From positions 1 to 64,000 of the forward strand of contig CAMYKT010000008.1 in assembly GCA_947259185.1 (NCBI GenBank): DNA of 64,000 nt, in the 5' to 3' direction. The notes under the pieces were generated by a model. It was not told the DNA's origin, did not search any database, and saw only the letters and a list, made by a program, of their open reading frames with translations. The stretch comes from an uncultured Methanobacteriaceae archaeon (lineage in GTDB: Archaea > Methanobacteriota > Methanobacteria > Methanobacteriales > Methanobacteriaceae). Within the stretch, counting starts at the first letter, position 1, and each line of letters starts with the position of its first letter. Below, in pieces: positions 24,628-34,300 of this stretch. A program made the translations under genes and the position numbers.

Positions 24628-25827
24628 ATGGAAACTGCAGATGTACGACAGGATATTCCCTTATTGGATGATGTAATATATTTAGATGCAGCCAGTACTA
24701 CACCCACCCCCATCCCTGTGGTGGAGGCCATGTGTGATTATTTTTATAAATACAATGCCAATACTGGCCGGGGAGCATACTCTCTGGCAGTTAAAGCCAC
24801 CCAAAAAATAGTAGAGTCCCGGAAAAAAGTGGCGGGATTTATAAATGCCCTTCCTGAGGAAGTTGTTTTTACCAAGAACACCACCGAGGCCATAAATATT
24901 GTGGCCCAGGGACTTTCCTTTAAAAAAGGAGATTCCCTGGTGGTGCCTAATATTGAGCATCACTCCAATTTCCTGCCCTGGTTGAATCTTAGAAAAAAAG
25001 GGGTGGAAATAAGAGTAGTAAAAGCTGATGCAGATGGCATTCTGGATCCCTCACAAATTGAAGATGCAGTGGACCATACTACCCGACTTATTACTATTAC
25101 CCATGTTTCCAATGCCCTGGGATCCCGGCAAGACGTGAAAGAAATAGGTAAGATTGCTGAAGAAAAAGACAGCCTTTATATGGTGGATGCCGCCCAGTCA
25201 GTAGGCCATATGCAAACTGATGTAAAAAAAATGAAAGCACATTTTGTAGCTTTTCCCGGACATAAAGGAACTTTAGGCCCAGTTGGAACAGGATTCCTGT
25301 ACTGCAACCATGAAAAAGCTGTTAATCTGGAATCAAGTATTTTAGGAGGAGGTACCGTAAGGGACGTGTCTGAAAGTAGTTACGAGTTAGAAGAATTTCC
25401 AGCTCGTTTTGAAGGAGGTACTCCCAATATAGCTGGTTTTATTGGTTTAGGTGCATCTATAGATTATATTAATAAGATAGGACTTGAAAAAATTGAAAAA
25501 CATTGCAGGACCAGTACCCGGTTACTATATGATTCCCTGGTAAAATTGGAAAATGTGACCTGTTATGGGGACCCCCAAAACATTTATGGTATAGTATCCT
25601 TCAACATAAATAATATGAACCCACATGATGTGGCCAAAATACTGGATGAAGTTAAAGGAATCTGTGTGAGAAGTGGTTATCACTGTGCCATACCTGCAAT
25701 AAAGCATGTTGGTGCCTATCAAAAAGGGGGGACCGTGCGTGCATCATTGCACTATTACAATACCTTTGAAGAAATCCAGGTGCTAGCAGATACTGTGGAA
25801 GAAATAGCAAAAACATTTGGAGATTAA
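24628..25827 (+). CDS. Cysteine desulfurase, class V aminotransferase (SufS/CsdA-like)
   Basis: This 399-residue PLP enzyme has IYLDAASTTPTP, TKNTTEAINIVA, IEHHSNFLPW, MVDAAQSVGHM, FPGHKGTLGPVGTG with the PLP-binding Lys, FEGGTPNIAG and RSGYHCAIPA with the active-site Cys. It mobilises sulfur from cysteine for Fe-S clusters or thio-cofactors. The HKGTLGPVGTG stretch and short active-site loop are those of group II (SufS-like) enzymes. A 27-residue membrane peptide gene follows after 2 nt, then ribH. Confidence 0.92.
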   Translation: METADVRQDIPLLDDVIYLDAASTTPTPIPVVEAMCDYFYKYNANTGRGAYSLAVKATQKIVESRKKVAGFINALPEEVVFTKNTTEAINIVAQGLSFKKGDSLVVPNIEHHSNFLPWLNLRKKGVEIRVVKADADGILDPSQIEDAVDHTTRLITITHVSNALGSRQDVKEIGKIAEEKDSLYMVDAAQSVGHMQTDVKKMKAHFVAFPGHKGTLGPVGTGFLYCNHEKAVNLESSILGGGTVRDVSESSYELEEFPARFEGGTPNIAGFIGLGASIDYINKIGLEKIEKHCRTSTRLLYDSLVKLENVTCYGDPQNIYGIVSFNINNMNPHDVAKILDEVKGICVRSGYHCAIPAIKHVGAYQKGGTVRASLHYYNTFEEIQVLADTVEEIAKTFGD

Positions 25828-25829
25828 AA

Positions 25830-25913
25830 ATGGATAAAGTACAGATTATAGCACTTATTTTCATATTTTTAATGGTTGTAAGCAGTGTTGGAGCAGTTAT
25901 TCTCTATTTATAA
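25830..25913 (+). CDS. Small single-span membrane peptide (27 aa), hypothetical
   Basis: An ATG frame begins 2 nt after the desulfurase stop and encodes MDKVQIIALIFIFLMVVSSV and a short tail GAVILYL, a single hydrophobic helix with a charged start. No separate ribosome site is visible, so it would be translated by coupling. The composition is typical of a real membrane peptide and the position between csd and ribH may be conserved in relatives. Function unknown. Confidence 0.5.
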   Translation: MDKVQIIALIFIFLMVVSSVGAVILYL

Positions 25914-25954
25914 TTATATAATGTAGGGATTCTCTAATTAATGGAGGGAAATTT

Positions 25955-26365
25955 ATGGTTAAAGTTAGATTAGGAGCAGTTGTAGCTGAATTTAATTACG
26001 ATATAACCCATATGATGCTTGAACTAGCTAAAGAACATGCTAAATTTTTAGATTCTGAGATTACTAAAGTCATAACCGTTCCTGGAGTTTTTGATATGCC
26101 TCTGGCAATTAAAAAGCTTTTAAAGGAAGAAGATATAGATGCAGTGATAACTCTAGGAGCTGTTATTGAAGGTTCAACTGACCATGACCAGATAGTGGTA
26201 CAGCACGCCTCGCGTAAAATAGCAGATTTAGCCCTAGAATATGATAAACCAGTAGCTTTAGGAATATCAGGGCCAGGCATGACCCGTTTAGAAGCCCATC
26301 AGCGGGTTGAATACGGTAAACGTGCCGTAGAAGCCGCAGTAAAAATGTGTGAAAAGTTAAAGTAA
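25955..26365 (+). CDS. ribH: 6,7-dimethyl-8-ribityllumazine synthase
   Basis: This 136-residue protein has the lumazine synthase pattern: AVVAEFNYDITHMML (aromatic residue stacking the pyrimidine), VPGVFDMPLAIKKLL, VITLGAVIEGSTDHDQIV (catalytic His in TDHD), and PVALGISGPGMT. It condenses the ribitylamino-uracil with 3,4-dihydroxy-2-butanone 4-phosphate in riboflavin (and, via F0, F420) synthesis. GGAGGGAA before the ATG is a strong ribosome site. The length is normal for archaea. Confidence 0.96.
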   Translation: MVKVRLGAVVAEFNYDITHMMLELAKEHAKFLDSEITKVITVPGVFDMPLAIKKLLKEEDIDAVITLGAVIEGSTDHDQIVVQHASRKIADLALEYDKPVALGISGPGMTRLEAHQRVEYGKRAVEAAVKMCEKLK

Positions 26366-26490
26366 TTTCACAACAATTTTTTTTAAATTACTTTTTTAGC
26401 CTTATCTATTCTTTAGAATCATTTTCTAGTTTTAAGTCCTGAATTTAGTTGGTTTTTTTAGAAAAATTATTATTTTAAGTTTTTGATTTA

Positions 26491-26530
26491 TGATTAGTGC
26501 CGGCTTTTAAAATCCAGAAGCGACTAATCA
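26491..26530. repeat. Hairpin-forming inverted repeat between ribH and hisF
   Basis: TGATTAGT (26491-26498) and ACTAATCA (26523-26530) are exact reverse complements. Inside, GCTT and AAGC extend the pairing with a small bulge. It lies 125 nt after the ribH stop and 107 nt before hisF, in otherwise AT-rich DNA. A terminator, leader hairpin or small RNA are possible; nothing distinguishes them. Confidence 0.4.
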
Positions 26531-26636
26531 GCTATTTAAATTATAAAGTGAGAAATAATATTATATATAAAAATGAATTTTTATAGATTTTATTTATTTG
26601 CTTTACTATTTAATTGGAATTAAAGAAGGTTAAAAA

Positions 26637-27401
26637 ATGAGCACCATAAAAATTATGCCCTGCCTGGATATGAAAGACGGGCGGGTGGTAAAAGGAGTAA
26701 ACTTTGTAGAATTAAAAGATGCCGGAGACCCGGTGGAAAATGCCATTCTCTATCAGGAAGAAGGGGCAGATGAACTGGCTATCCTGGACATTTCTGCTAC
26801 TCTTGAAAACCGTAAAACTCGTCTTGAATGGGTAAAAAATGTTTCAGAAGTGATAGACATTCCTTTAACCGTGGGGGGAGGAATTTCCTCTTTAGAAGAT
26901 ATAGAGCAGACTTTTAAAGCCGGTGCGGATAAGGTGTCCATAAATAGTGCAGCTGTAAAAAATCCAGGTTTAATAAAAGAAGCATCCCAAAAATACGGTC
27001 CTGAAAGGATAACTGTGGCTATTGATGGTATTCGTAATAGCAGTCTTCCATCGGGATTTGAAGTGGTGGTGTCTGGTGGTAAAAAGCAAATGGGTCTGGA
27101 TGCTGTGAAATGGGCCAAAGAATGTGAAATTCTAGGTGCAGGAGTTATATTACCCACCAGTATGGATGGAGATGGTACTCAAGACGGTTATGATCTTGAA
27201 TTTACAGCTGTCATAGCCCATGCCGTTAAAATTCCAGTTATTGCCTCAGGTGGAGCAGGGCAATTAAATGATTTTTATGATGCCGTAACTAAAGGTGGGG
27301 CAGAAATATTGCTTGCTGCGTCAGTATTTCATTACCGTATATTAGGTATAGGTGAAGTAAAGGAATATTTAAAGGATAAAGGTCTGGATATATCCCTTTA
27401 A
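26637..27401 (+). CDS. hisF: Imidazole glycerol phosphate synthase cyclase subunit HisF
   Basis: This 254-residue TIM barrel has the HisF signatures: MPCLDMKDGRVVKGVNF (catalytic Asp), LKDAGDPVENA, GGGISSLEDI (phosphate site), AIDG (second catalytic Asp), TSMDGDGTQDGYD and PVIASGGAGQLNDF. It forms imidazole glycerol phosphate from PRFAR and ammonia in histidine synthesis. No other his gene is in view, as is usual for the scattered his genes of Methanobacteriales. Confidence 0.96.
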   Translation: MSTIKIMPCLDMKDGRVVKGVNFVELKDAGDPVENAILYQEEGADELAILDISATLENRKTRLEWVKNVSEVIDIPLTVGGGISSLEDIEQTFKAGADKVSINSAAVKNPGLIKEASQKYGPERITVAIDGIRNSSLPSGFEVVVSGGKKQMGLDAVKWAKECEILGAGVILPTSMDGDGTQDGYDLEFTAVIAHAVKIPVIASGGAGQLNDFYDAVTKGGAEILLAASVFHYRILGIGEVKEYLKDKGLDISL

Positions 27402-27466
27402 AATTATACTAAGAATTTAAATGGAATTGATAATTCCTTAAATTAATTATTTTTGGAGATTTTTAT

Positions 27467-28399
27467 ATGGAAATATTTACCCCTAAAGATTTAAAAGAAA
27501 AATTTGATGACCCCTGGATTGCACCTTACCAGAAAGTACTTACCATGGTAGATGAAGATCTGGTGGAGATTGTAGAATACCATCCCTGTGTATCTGGTTC
27601 TCACTGGGTGGTAAGTCAATACCAGCGCACCAGCAATTTAATCCAGTCCTCATTCCGGGATGGTAATAAACATGTTTTCATAGCAAAAGTAGGAAAAACA
27701 CCCCTGGAATTAAAGGCCAGTGTTAATGCAGCTGGTATTGAAGAAGTTTCTGTGGATAAAGACGAGGTAAAAGTAGTTCATGCCGGTCTGGCTGGAGCCG
27801 GTGTAGGTGCCGCCATGTGCCGGGGTATGGCCCAGGGAGTAAAAAGAATAGAACTTTATGAAGTGGGAGGAGGCTCTAAACTGGGTAAAGCAGCTGTAAT
27901 AACCCCTAAACTGGAAAAAATAGTTATAGGTGTGGATGATACTGATACTAAAGAAGAAGGAGCTACCTGGACCATGGCCCATAACATGGGGATGGAACTA
28001 GCTAAACAGGGATTTCAGTATCTGGACCATGTAATTGTCCAGTTATATCCGCATAACCCTCACAAAACCCAAAACTGTGTCTCGGTGGCACTTACTTTTG
28101 CGGTTAATCCAGGTGAAAAGGAAAAACTGATTGAAAAAGCGGTTGAAATATTAAAAAAGAATACTTTATCAAATAAAACCGCCATCGCAGTACTACAAGG
28201 TATTCAAATTCCACATGATCTGAGGATTTATGCAGAAAAAGCAAAAAAATCCATGATTTCAGTGGAAGAATCTGAAAATGTGGCTGAAAATCTAAATATT
28301 GAATTAATTGAAGTTACAGGAGCCCAGGGGAAAATTGGAGCTCTGGCTGCTTTAGGCCTTTATAATGATGTAGAAGAAGCAGTTAAAGTTTATTATTAA
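27467..28399 (+). CDS. Methanogenesis marker protein 11
   Basis: The protein has 310 residues. An N-terminal domain (YHPCVSGSHWVVSQYQRTS, HVFIAKVGKTPLEL) is followed by HAGLAGAGVGAAMCRGMA and the motif IVIGVDDTDTKEEGATWT, which recalls the TiaS/agmatinylcytidine synthase-like fold. Then comes DHVIVQLYPHNPHKTQNCVS. The layout matches methanogenesis marker protein 11, found in nearly all methanogens, which is of unknown function; a role in a methanogen-specific modification is supposed. It lies 65 nt after hisF and may be in the same unit. GGAG precedes the ATG. Confidence 0.85.
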   Translation: MEIFTPKDLKEKFDDPWIAPYQKVLTMVDEDLVEIVEYHPCVSGSHWVVSQYQRTSNLIQSSFRDGNKHVFIAKVGKTPLELKASVNAAGIEEVSVDKDEVKVVHAGLAGAGVGAAMCRGMAQGVKRIELYEVGGGSKLGKAAVITPKLEKIVIGVDDTDTKEEGATWTMAHNMGMELAKQGFQYLDHVIVQLYPHNPHKTQNCVSVALTFAVNPGEKEKLIEKAVEILKKNTLSNKTAIAVLQGIQIPHDLRIYAEKAKKSMISVEESENVAENLNIELIEVTGAQGKIGALAALGLYNDVEEAVKVYY

Positions 28400-28402
28400 G
28401 TT

Positions 28403-30124
28403 TTAATTAAAATAAAAATTTAAAAACCGCCCCTGAGATGAAGTAGCAAACTCCATATCTGCATTTACTGTATTTAAAATTTCCACCCTTATTTCGTGAT
28501 TATCCCAGTAGGTAAAATAAGTTCTTTGAGGATTGTCTTCATTCCAGGTAATGGTTCTTACCCTCACCTCATTAATGAATATATTGTAGGTGCCATTTTT
28601 CAGTACCCCCCGGGTAGATGCTATTTTTTCTCCATCCAGGTAAATATCAATTAGTCTGGCACTTTGAGGGTTGGTATTGATGATAACACCTTCATCCACG
28701 GTTAAATTTTCAGACATATTTCCCTGCAGAGTCAAAGCTTTTTGGACATATAAGTTATCAAATACTTTACGTATATTCCCATCAGGTATGGTCTCTCTTA
28801 TTTCTACATTGAGGTTTAAGCGGGCTTCCCGGGGGATTCTGAGAATATTTTCTTCCCCCGGGCGAGGCTGTTTTAAAACATAGCCCTGCCCATTAATAAA
28901 TAATTTATCGTCATTTTTGATTCCCAATGTATCTAAAGCTTCTTTTGGAGAACGGATAATAGTATCTTCGTTTTCAAGGGCGCTATCAACAGTATAAGGT
29001 CCCCTGACATCAAAAGTTCGGTTATCGGTGGTATTCCTCCAGATTATAAGGTTTCTGGAAGCTGGTTCAATTGATATTTTCCCCTCATCCACACTAACCG
29101 CCCCCAACAAAGTGGAAAGCATGGCCAAAAGTATCAAACTGGAAACCAGAATAGGAAAATGCATATAAGTAAATGATTTTAAAGATTGAGTTCGGCCATC
29201 TTTTCTCCACAGAATATTTAAAGATCTTTTAATAAGTTTTACAATATAATAAGCTGCTATTACCACCCCAATCAGACCTATAATAATTCCTAAAGCAGGA
29301 GGAACCTGTCTGATAAAGAAAAGTGAGAAAACACCTAATGATGCCAGAGAAATGCCTAAAATACCCATCCGAATGTATCTTCCCAATGAATCCATCATGG
29401 TAACCCTACCATATTCCAGGGCTCGGTCCACAATAGTACGCACCACTTCATTAGCCACCACATTGAGTTCACTTAAGGTGGACATATCATGATGAATGCT
29501 ACCAATGTCCACTTCCTTTATTTTAAGTCCCTGTACATCAGCATCCAGTACTATGCCCACATCGACCCCATAATCTTCTTCAAAGCGTATTTTACTTAAA
29601 GATGTTCTTTTACCTGCAAATTGGCCACTTAAAGGTTGATCAAATTTGATTTCAGGAAAGAAAAAATTTAAAAGAGGTTTGGCAGTAAGTTCAGTCACTC
29701 TCCCTGCTTTTCTTTTAAACTTGGTCTTGGTAATATCTGCTTTTCCATCTAAAATTGGTTGAATTATTTTTTCCACCTGGTTTGGAGAAATGTTTTCCAG
29801 ATCAGCATCAATAAATGCAATTATGTCCCCTTTTGAAACTTTAAAACCAGTTTTAATGGCAGAACCTTTTCCTAAATTCCGCATATGGGAAAAAACTTTA
29901 GCTCCTGCAGTTTTGGCCAGCGCGCCGGTATTGTCCTGAGATCCATCATCAACCACTATTACTTCAGTGACATAATCCAGGGAAAGTGCAGCCTTAACCA
30001 CATTAGCTACGGTTTTACTCTCATTAAATGCAGGAATAACCACCGAAACTGTCATTTCTGCCGATGGTTTTTTGTTTTTTAATGAAGCTGCCAGAAACAA
30101 TAAAATCAATATAAGCCAGGACAA
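28403..30124 (-). CDS. Family 2 glycosyltransferase fused to membrane segments and an extracellular domain
   Basis: The 573-residue protein starts at a TTG with GAGGTG 5 nt upstream. It has a short N-terminal hydrophobic segment, then a GT-A glycosyltransferase (VSVVIPAFNESKTV, VIVVDDGSQDNTG, NLGKGSAIKTGF, DADLENI, about residues 25-250). Three hydrophobic segments (about 255-275, 280-300, 330-350) and a C-terminal beta-rich domain of about 220 residues follow (beginning ISIEPASRNLIIWRN) with no known family. The arrangement suggests sugar transfer to a lipid or surface carrier, with an extracellular C-terminal part. It converges with mmp11, 3 nt between stops. Confidence 0.82.
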   Translation of the reverse strand: MSWLILILLFLAASLKNKKPSAEMTVSVVIPAFNESKTVANVVKAALSLDYVTEVIVVDDGSQDNTGALAKTAGAKVFSHMRNLGKGSAIKTGFKVSKGDIIAFIDADLENISPNQVEKIIQPILDGKADITKTKFKRKAGRVTELTAKPLLNFFFPEIKFDQPLSGQFAGKRTSLSKIRFEEDYGVDVGIVLDADVQGLKIKEVDIGSIHHDMSTLSELNVVANEVVRTIVDRALEYGRVTMMDSLGRYIRMGILGISLASLGVFSLFFIRQVPPALGIIIGLIGVVIAAYYIVKLIKRSLNILWRKDGRTQSLKSFTYMHFPILVSSLILLAMLSTLLGAVSVDEGKISIEPASRNLIIWRNTTDNRTFDVRGPYTVDSALENEDTIIRSPKEALDTLGIKNDDKLFINGQGYVLKQPRPGEENILRIPREARLNLNVEIRETIPDGNIRKVFDNLYVQKALTLQGNMSENLTVDEGVIINTNPQSARLIDIYLDGEKIASTRGVLKNGTYNIFINEVRVRTITWNEDNPQRTYFTYWDNHEIRVEILNTVNADMEFATSSQGRFLNFYFN

Positions 30125-30355
30125 TTTTGCACCTCAATATAAGTTAAATAAAAGCTTTCCTGAAATTTATATATTTGCAAATTCTTGCTTTTAGAAGTAA
30201 ACTATTAGTAAGTTATTACATTTAAAATATTAAGTTATTCCCTTTAATATACATAGGTAACTAACTTAAATAATACATGATATATAAATATATCTAGAAT
30301 TTAAGTACATTAAACTCTTTTATTTATTAAAATTGTATAAAGGTGAATCTAAACC

Positions 30356-31366
30356 ATGAAACCTAAAGTAATGATACTTCTAGGCAGTGCTTCTGACTAT
30401 AATATTGCAGAAAAAGCCCTGGATATTTTAGAACAGCTGAAAATACCATATGATTTAAGAGTAGCTTCTGCTCACCGAACACATGAAAAAGTAAAAAAAA
30501 TCGTGTTAGAATCTACCCGTCGAGGAGTAAAGGTTTTTATAGGGATTGCTGGGCTTTCTGCTCACCTTCCAGGCATGATTGCCGCCAATACTCACCGGCC
30601 GGTGGTGGGAGTTCCGGTAGATGTTAAGGTAGGAGGACTGGATGCCCTGTTTGCATCTTCCCAGATGCCCTTCCCAGCACCGGTAGCCACCGTAGGAATT
30701 GACCGCGGTGAAAATGGTGCTCTTCTGGCCGCTCAGATTATAGCTATAAATGACGAAGAAGTTAGAAAAAGATTTTCTCAGTTAAGAGAAAGCTTCTATA
30801 GTAAAGTAGAAAGAGATGAAAGTCAACTGTTGAATAATATGGAAGGGAATTACTATTTCCCTGAAGATATTGATTTTACATCAACAGATGAAGTGGAGGT
30901 TAATGAAGATTCTGATTCAAAAGATACCCCCATGGTAGCAGTTATTCCTGGCAGCTATTCTGATATGGGTGTGGCCAAAAAAACCACTAATTTTTTGGAT
31001 AGAATGGGTATAACCTATGATTTAAATGTTATCTCACCAATACGCTATCCTGAACGTTTTGAAAAATACATGGAAAGAATGAAGGATGTTAAGCTATTTA
31101 TTGCCATAACTGGCCTCTCGGCCCATGTTACAGGAGCAGTGGTGGCTCTAAGTGAAAAACCAGTTATTGGAGTTCCCTGCCCTTTGAGGATGGGTGGGCT
31201 TGACTCTCTCCTTTCCATGGTCAACATGCCTCCCGGCGTACCTGTTGGTACAGTAGGAGTGGCTAATGGTGGAAATGCTGCTATTTTAGCTGCTGAAATA
31301 TTAGCCCTGGGTAATAAAGAACTGGATGACCGGGTTAAGCGGTTGAAAAATAAGGTAGTGGAATAA
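30356..31366 (+). CDS. purE: Tandem PurE (N5-CAIR mutase / AIR carboxylase) with a degenerate second copy
   Basis: The 336-residue protein has two PurE domains. Copy 1 (about 1-160) has the full pattern: LLGSASDYNIAEKALD, RVASAHRTHEKV (catalytic His), IGIAGLSAHLPGMIA and GVPVDVKVGGLDALFASSQM. Copy 2 (about 190-336) keeps PGSYSDMGVAKKTT and AITGLSAHVTGAV but has lost the HR of the catalytic SAHRTP motif (SPIRYPERF). The domains are joined by an acidic linker (STDEVEVNEDSDSKDT). Copy 2 is probably structural. A double PurE is known in Methanobacteriales. The start has AAGGTGAA ahead. Confidence 0.92.
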   Translation: MKPKVMILLGSASDYNIAEKALDILEQLKIPYDLRVASAHRTHEKVKKIVLESTRRGVKVFIGIAGLSAHLPGMIAANTHRPVVGVPVDVKVGGLDALFASSQMPFPAPVATVGIDRGENGALLAAQIIAINDEEVRKRFSQLRESFYSKVERDESQLLNNMEGNYYFPEDIDFTSTDEVEVNEDSDSKDTPMVAVIPGSYSDMGVAKKTTNFLDRMGITYDLNVISPIRYPERFEKYMERMKDVKLFIAITGLSAHVTGAVVALSEKPVIGVPCPLRMGGLDSLLSMVNMPPGVPVGTVGVANGGNAAILAAEILALGNKELDDRVKRLKNKVVE

Positions 31367-31385
31367 ACACCCCTATTATTTTTTT

Positions 31386-34300
31386 TTATTTATTTTTATA
31401 AAAAATTAAAGCCCCCGAAGCAGCTATTATAATTAAAATTAATATAAGCAGATAATTATTAGAATATTCTGTGGAGCTAGCAGGTTCTTGTGGTTGAGAT
31501 GATGTTTCATCAATTGCATCAGAAACTATGTTGGGGATCGTTACTATTTTACCAGAACCCACCATAGGAGTAAAACTAACTTTTGCCGGTATGATTCTAT
31601 CATAGTATCCATCATCTATGCCGGGTTCCGGTATGAAACTGGTTTCAATAAAGAAGTTTATTATTTCATATACCACATTGACCCCATCAGTGGCCCGGAT
31701 AATTAAAACATGCTGCCCTGGAGTGGTTATTTTACCTCCAGAATATAATTTTCCATCCAGTATCTGGGTGTAGTATTCCAGGTTATCATCAAAGACCCGA
31801 ATGGAGGGATTTACAAATCCAGAGTAATTACCTCCATCAATTAGTCCCTGTACCGTGATTACCGGAACTGTATCATCATGGTGGACTACAGAGCCGTATT
31901 CATCCAGGATGAATTGGATCGTGGTATTCATTCCGGGATAGGCATTTCCACTCCATTGGCTACCAGAAATCACTTCTCCCCACTCATCCAGGGTCTCTAT
32001 GGTAATATGATAGGGTCCATCTCCCGTCCCGAAAAGGTCCATGGTGTAATATCCTAGATTTAAAGGAATGGTAATAAACTGTGGTTCACTGTAGGGCCCG
32101 TTATATGCCCCTTCGGGATCAAAATCATTAATATTTACGTTATTTAAATGATCATAGCCTATCTTACGATTATCAGGAGCAGTTAATAATATGGTTACTG
32201 GAGAATATACTCCAATTTGGGCATAAGTAGCTTTGTTATAAGTTGAAGAACGAATAAGGGATAAGAGTTGAGCGGTATCCGCATTAGATGAGCTTATTTC
32301 TGGGATTAAATTTAAAGCGCTGTTTTGATAGTTTCCAGCAGTGGTGCTCCAGGTGGATATGATGTTGTTCCAGTAATTTATTTTTCCAGAATCCATACTC
32401 AGTACCGCGTCCCAGTATTTTACTATATCTCCAATGATTACCATGGTATCATAGAAGTTTCCGGCAGCAGAATAGCGCACTTTGGATGATGTTGAAATCA
32501 AGGAAAGATCATAAGGGGTGATCTGATTATCTGGAATTAATTGCAAATTATAGGTTAAATGTTTCCAGGCGTTGAAGAAATTATCTTCTGCATCCTCCTG
32601 GGCCAGGGCAATGAAACTATCTGCCCGTACATCATCCCAACGGGTAAATCCAGCTATTTTAAAGAAGATCTGTGTGGTTTTAAAGGCTATCTTCACATAA
32701 GGGTTGCTGCTGGCAGCTTCTACTAAAACCTGTTTTATGGCCTCTACCGACTGATCAGCAACATGCAACGCACATTTCTGGATAACCGTTCTTTTAACCT
32801 GGTCCACATCTCGGGATAGTAATTGGCTGAGGGCAGCACGGGTATCCCCTGAAGTGTGGGGTAAAATAGCGCTAAGCTGGCTACGGTACTGTTTAGCAAC
32901 TTCAATAGACCACATGGCCTTGTACATGTATTCCCATAAACTTTTCTGGAAATCAACTTCGCCCTGTACCAGTTCTGCTATTTCCAGCACATCTCCAATT
33001 ACACTGGCTTCAAAAGGCTGACTAATTTTACTGGCCTTCATTTCCCTCATTTTTTCCACCGCCTGGTTAATTTTTTGGCATCCACTTAGTGCTGTGGAAA
33101 AATAGTTTAAACCACTGGTAAGGGCAGCAGGCATTTCATAAGGATTAGATCCATCCCCCAAAGCCAGTAAAATAACATCTATGATTACATCTTCATCATC
33201 CGGGATTTCCGAAAGATCCACTCCAGGTACATGGTCAAAAATATAAAGGAAGAGACCACTGGTGGCATGGGCCCCATTATAAACATAATCTATTTGGCCC
33301 TGATTTATTAGCCTTGAAAAACCATAAGGATCAATGAGGTCATAGTAAGCCTTTCTCTGGGCGGCCTGTACAATTAATTTCTTAGTATTCATATCAGGGA
33401 CATTGTAATAAATATCCCCCACCTTTTTAACCACATCCACCCCTAGCAGGGAAGCACCATAATAGGTTTTCATTAAACCGGGAGAGATGTAATTAGGATT
33501 TCCTCCGCTGTAGCCGTCAGCCCAGATAAGGTAAACTTGATATTCCTCCCCATTATAGCGTATAGTTTGCCAGGCAGAAGTCTCACCCGGCAAAGTGGTG
33601 AACTCCCAACGGTAAGCATCAGGTTTTGGTAAAATTCTCCCATAAATGGTTTTTATATCAGGAGAAACTAAAACCCGGTACTTGTTATTACTATTTAACT
33701 TTTTATCCGGGCTTAAGATAATCTGGTCTCCATTTAACTGTATACTGGATGCAATTTTTATTCCAGTAACATCGGTCAGGTAAAATTTATCATTTATTCC
33801 TGTTTCATCCAGGGGTAAGCGGAACCTGGCTTTTATTTTAGCAGTTAAAGGAACATCATTGGCCAGATTTACCGGTGAAATATCCACCACCAGGGGAGTG
33901 AAAAATTCAAAGTGAGTAGCCATAGATGAAATTTCATTATACATCTCTGTTCCCCAGCTGTTCCAGTTTTTAGCCTGCCATTCAATAATAACGCTGATAC
34001 TGGATTTATCCAGTCCCTCCGGGATTTCCACCACGTAATTTTTCCATGTCCTTCCGTCAGCACCCTTTGCCTTGGAAAGATAACTATCGACGAAACCTGT
34101 TTTAGTTACATGAGGAGCCTGATGGTGGTGATAAACTATTCCTGGTGCGTTTTCCAGGTTAATGGCCGGTAGTGTCTGGTAGCCATCACTAAAGAATATG
34201 GAAATGGTATCTCCCCATCCCCAGCCACATATATGTTTATCAAGGATATTTGTCATCCAGAAAGAGAGATGGGTGCTTTGCTTAGCATCAGCTGGATTTA

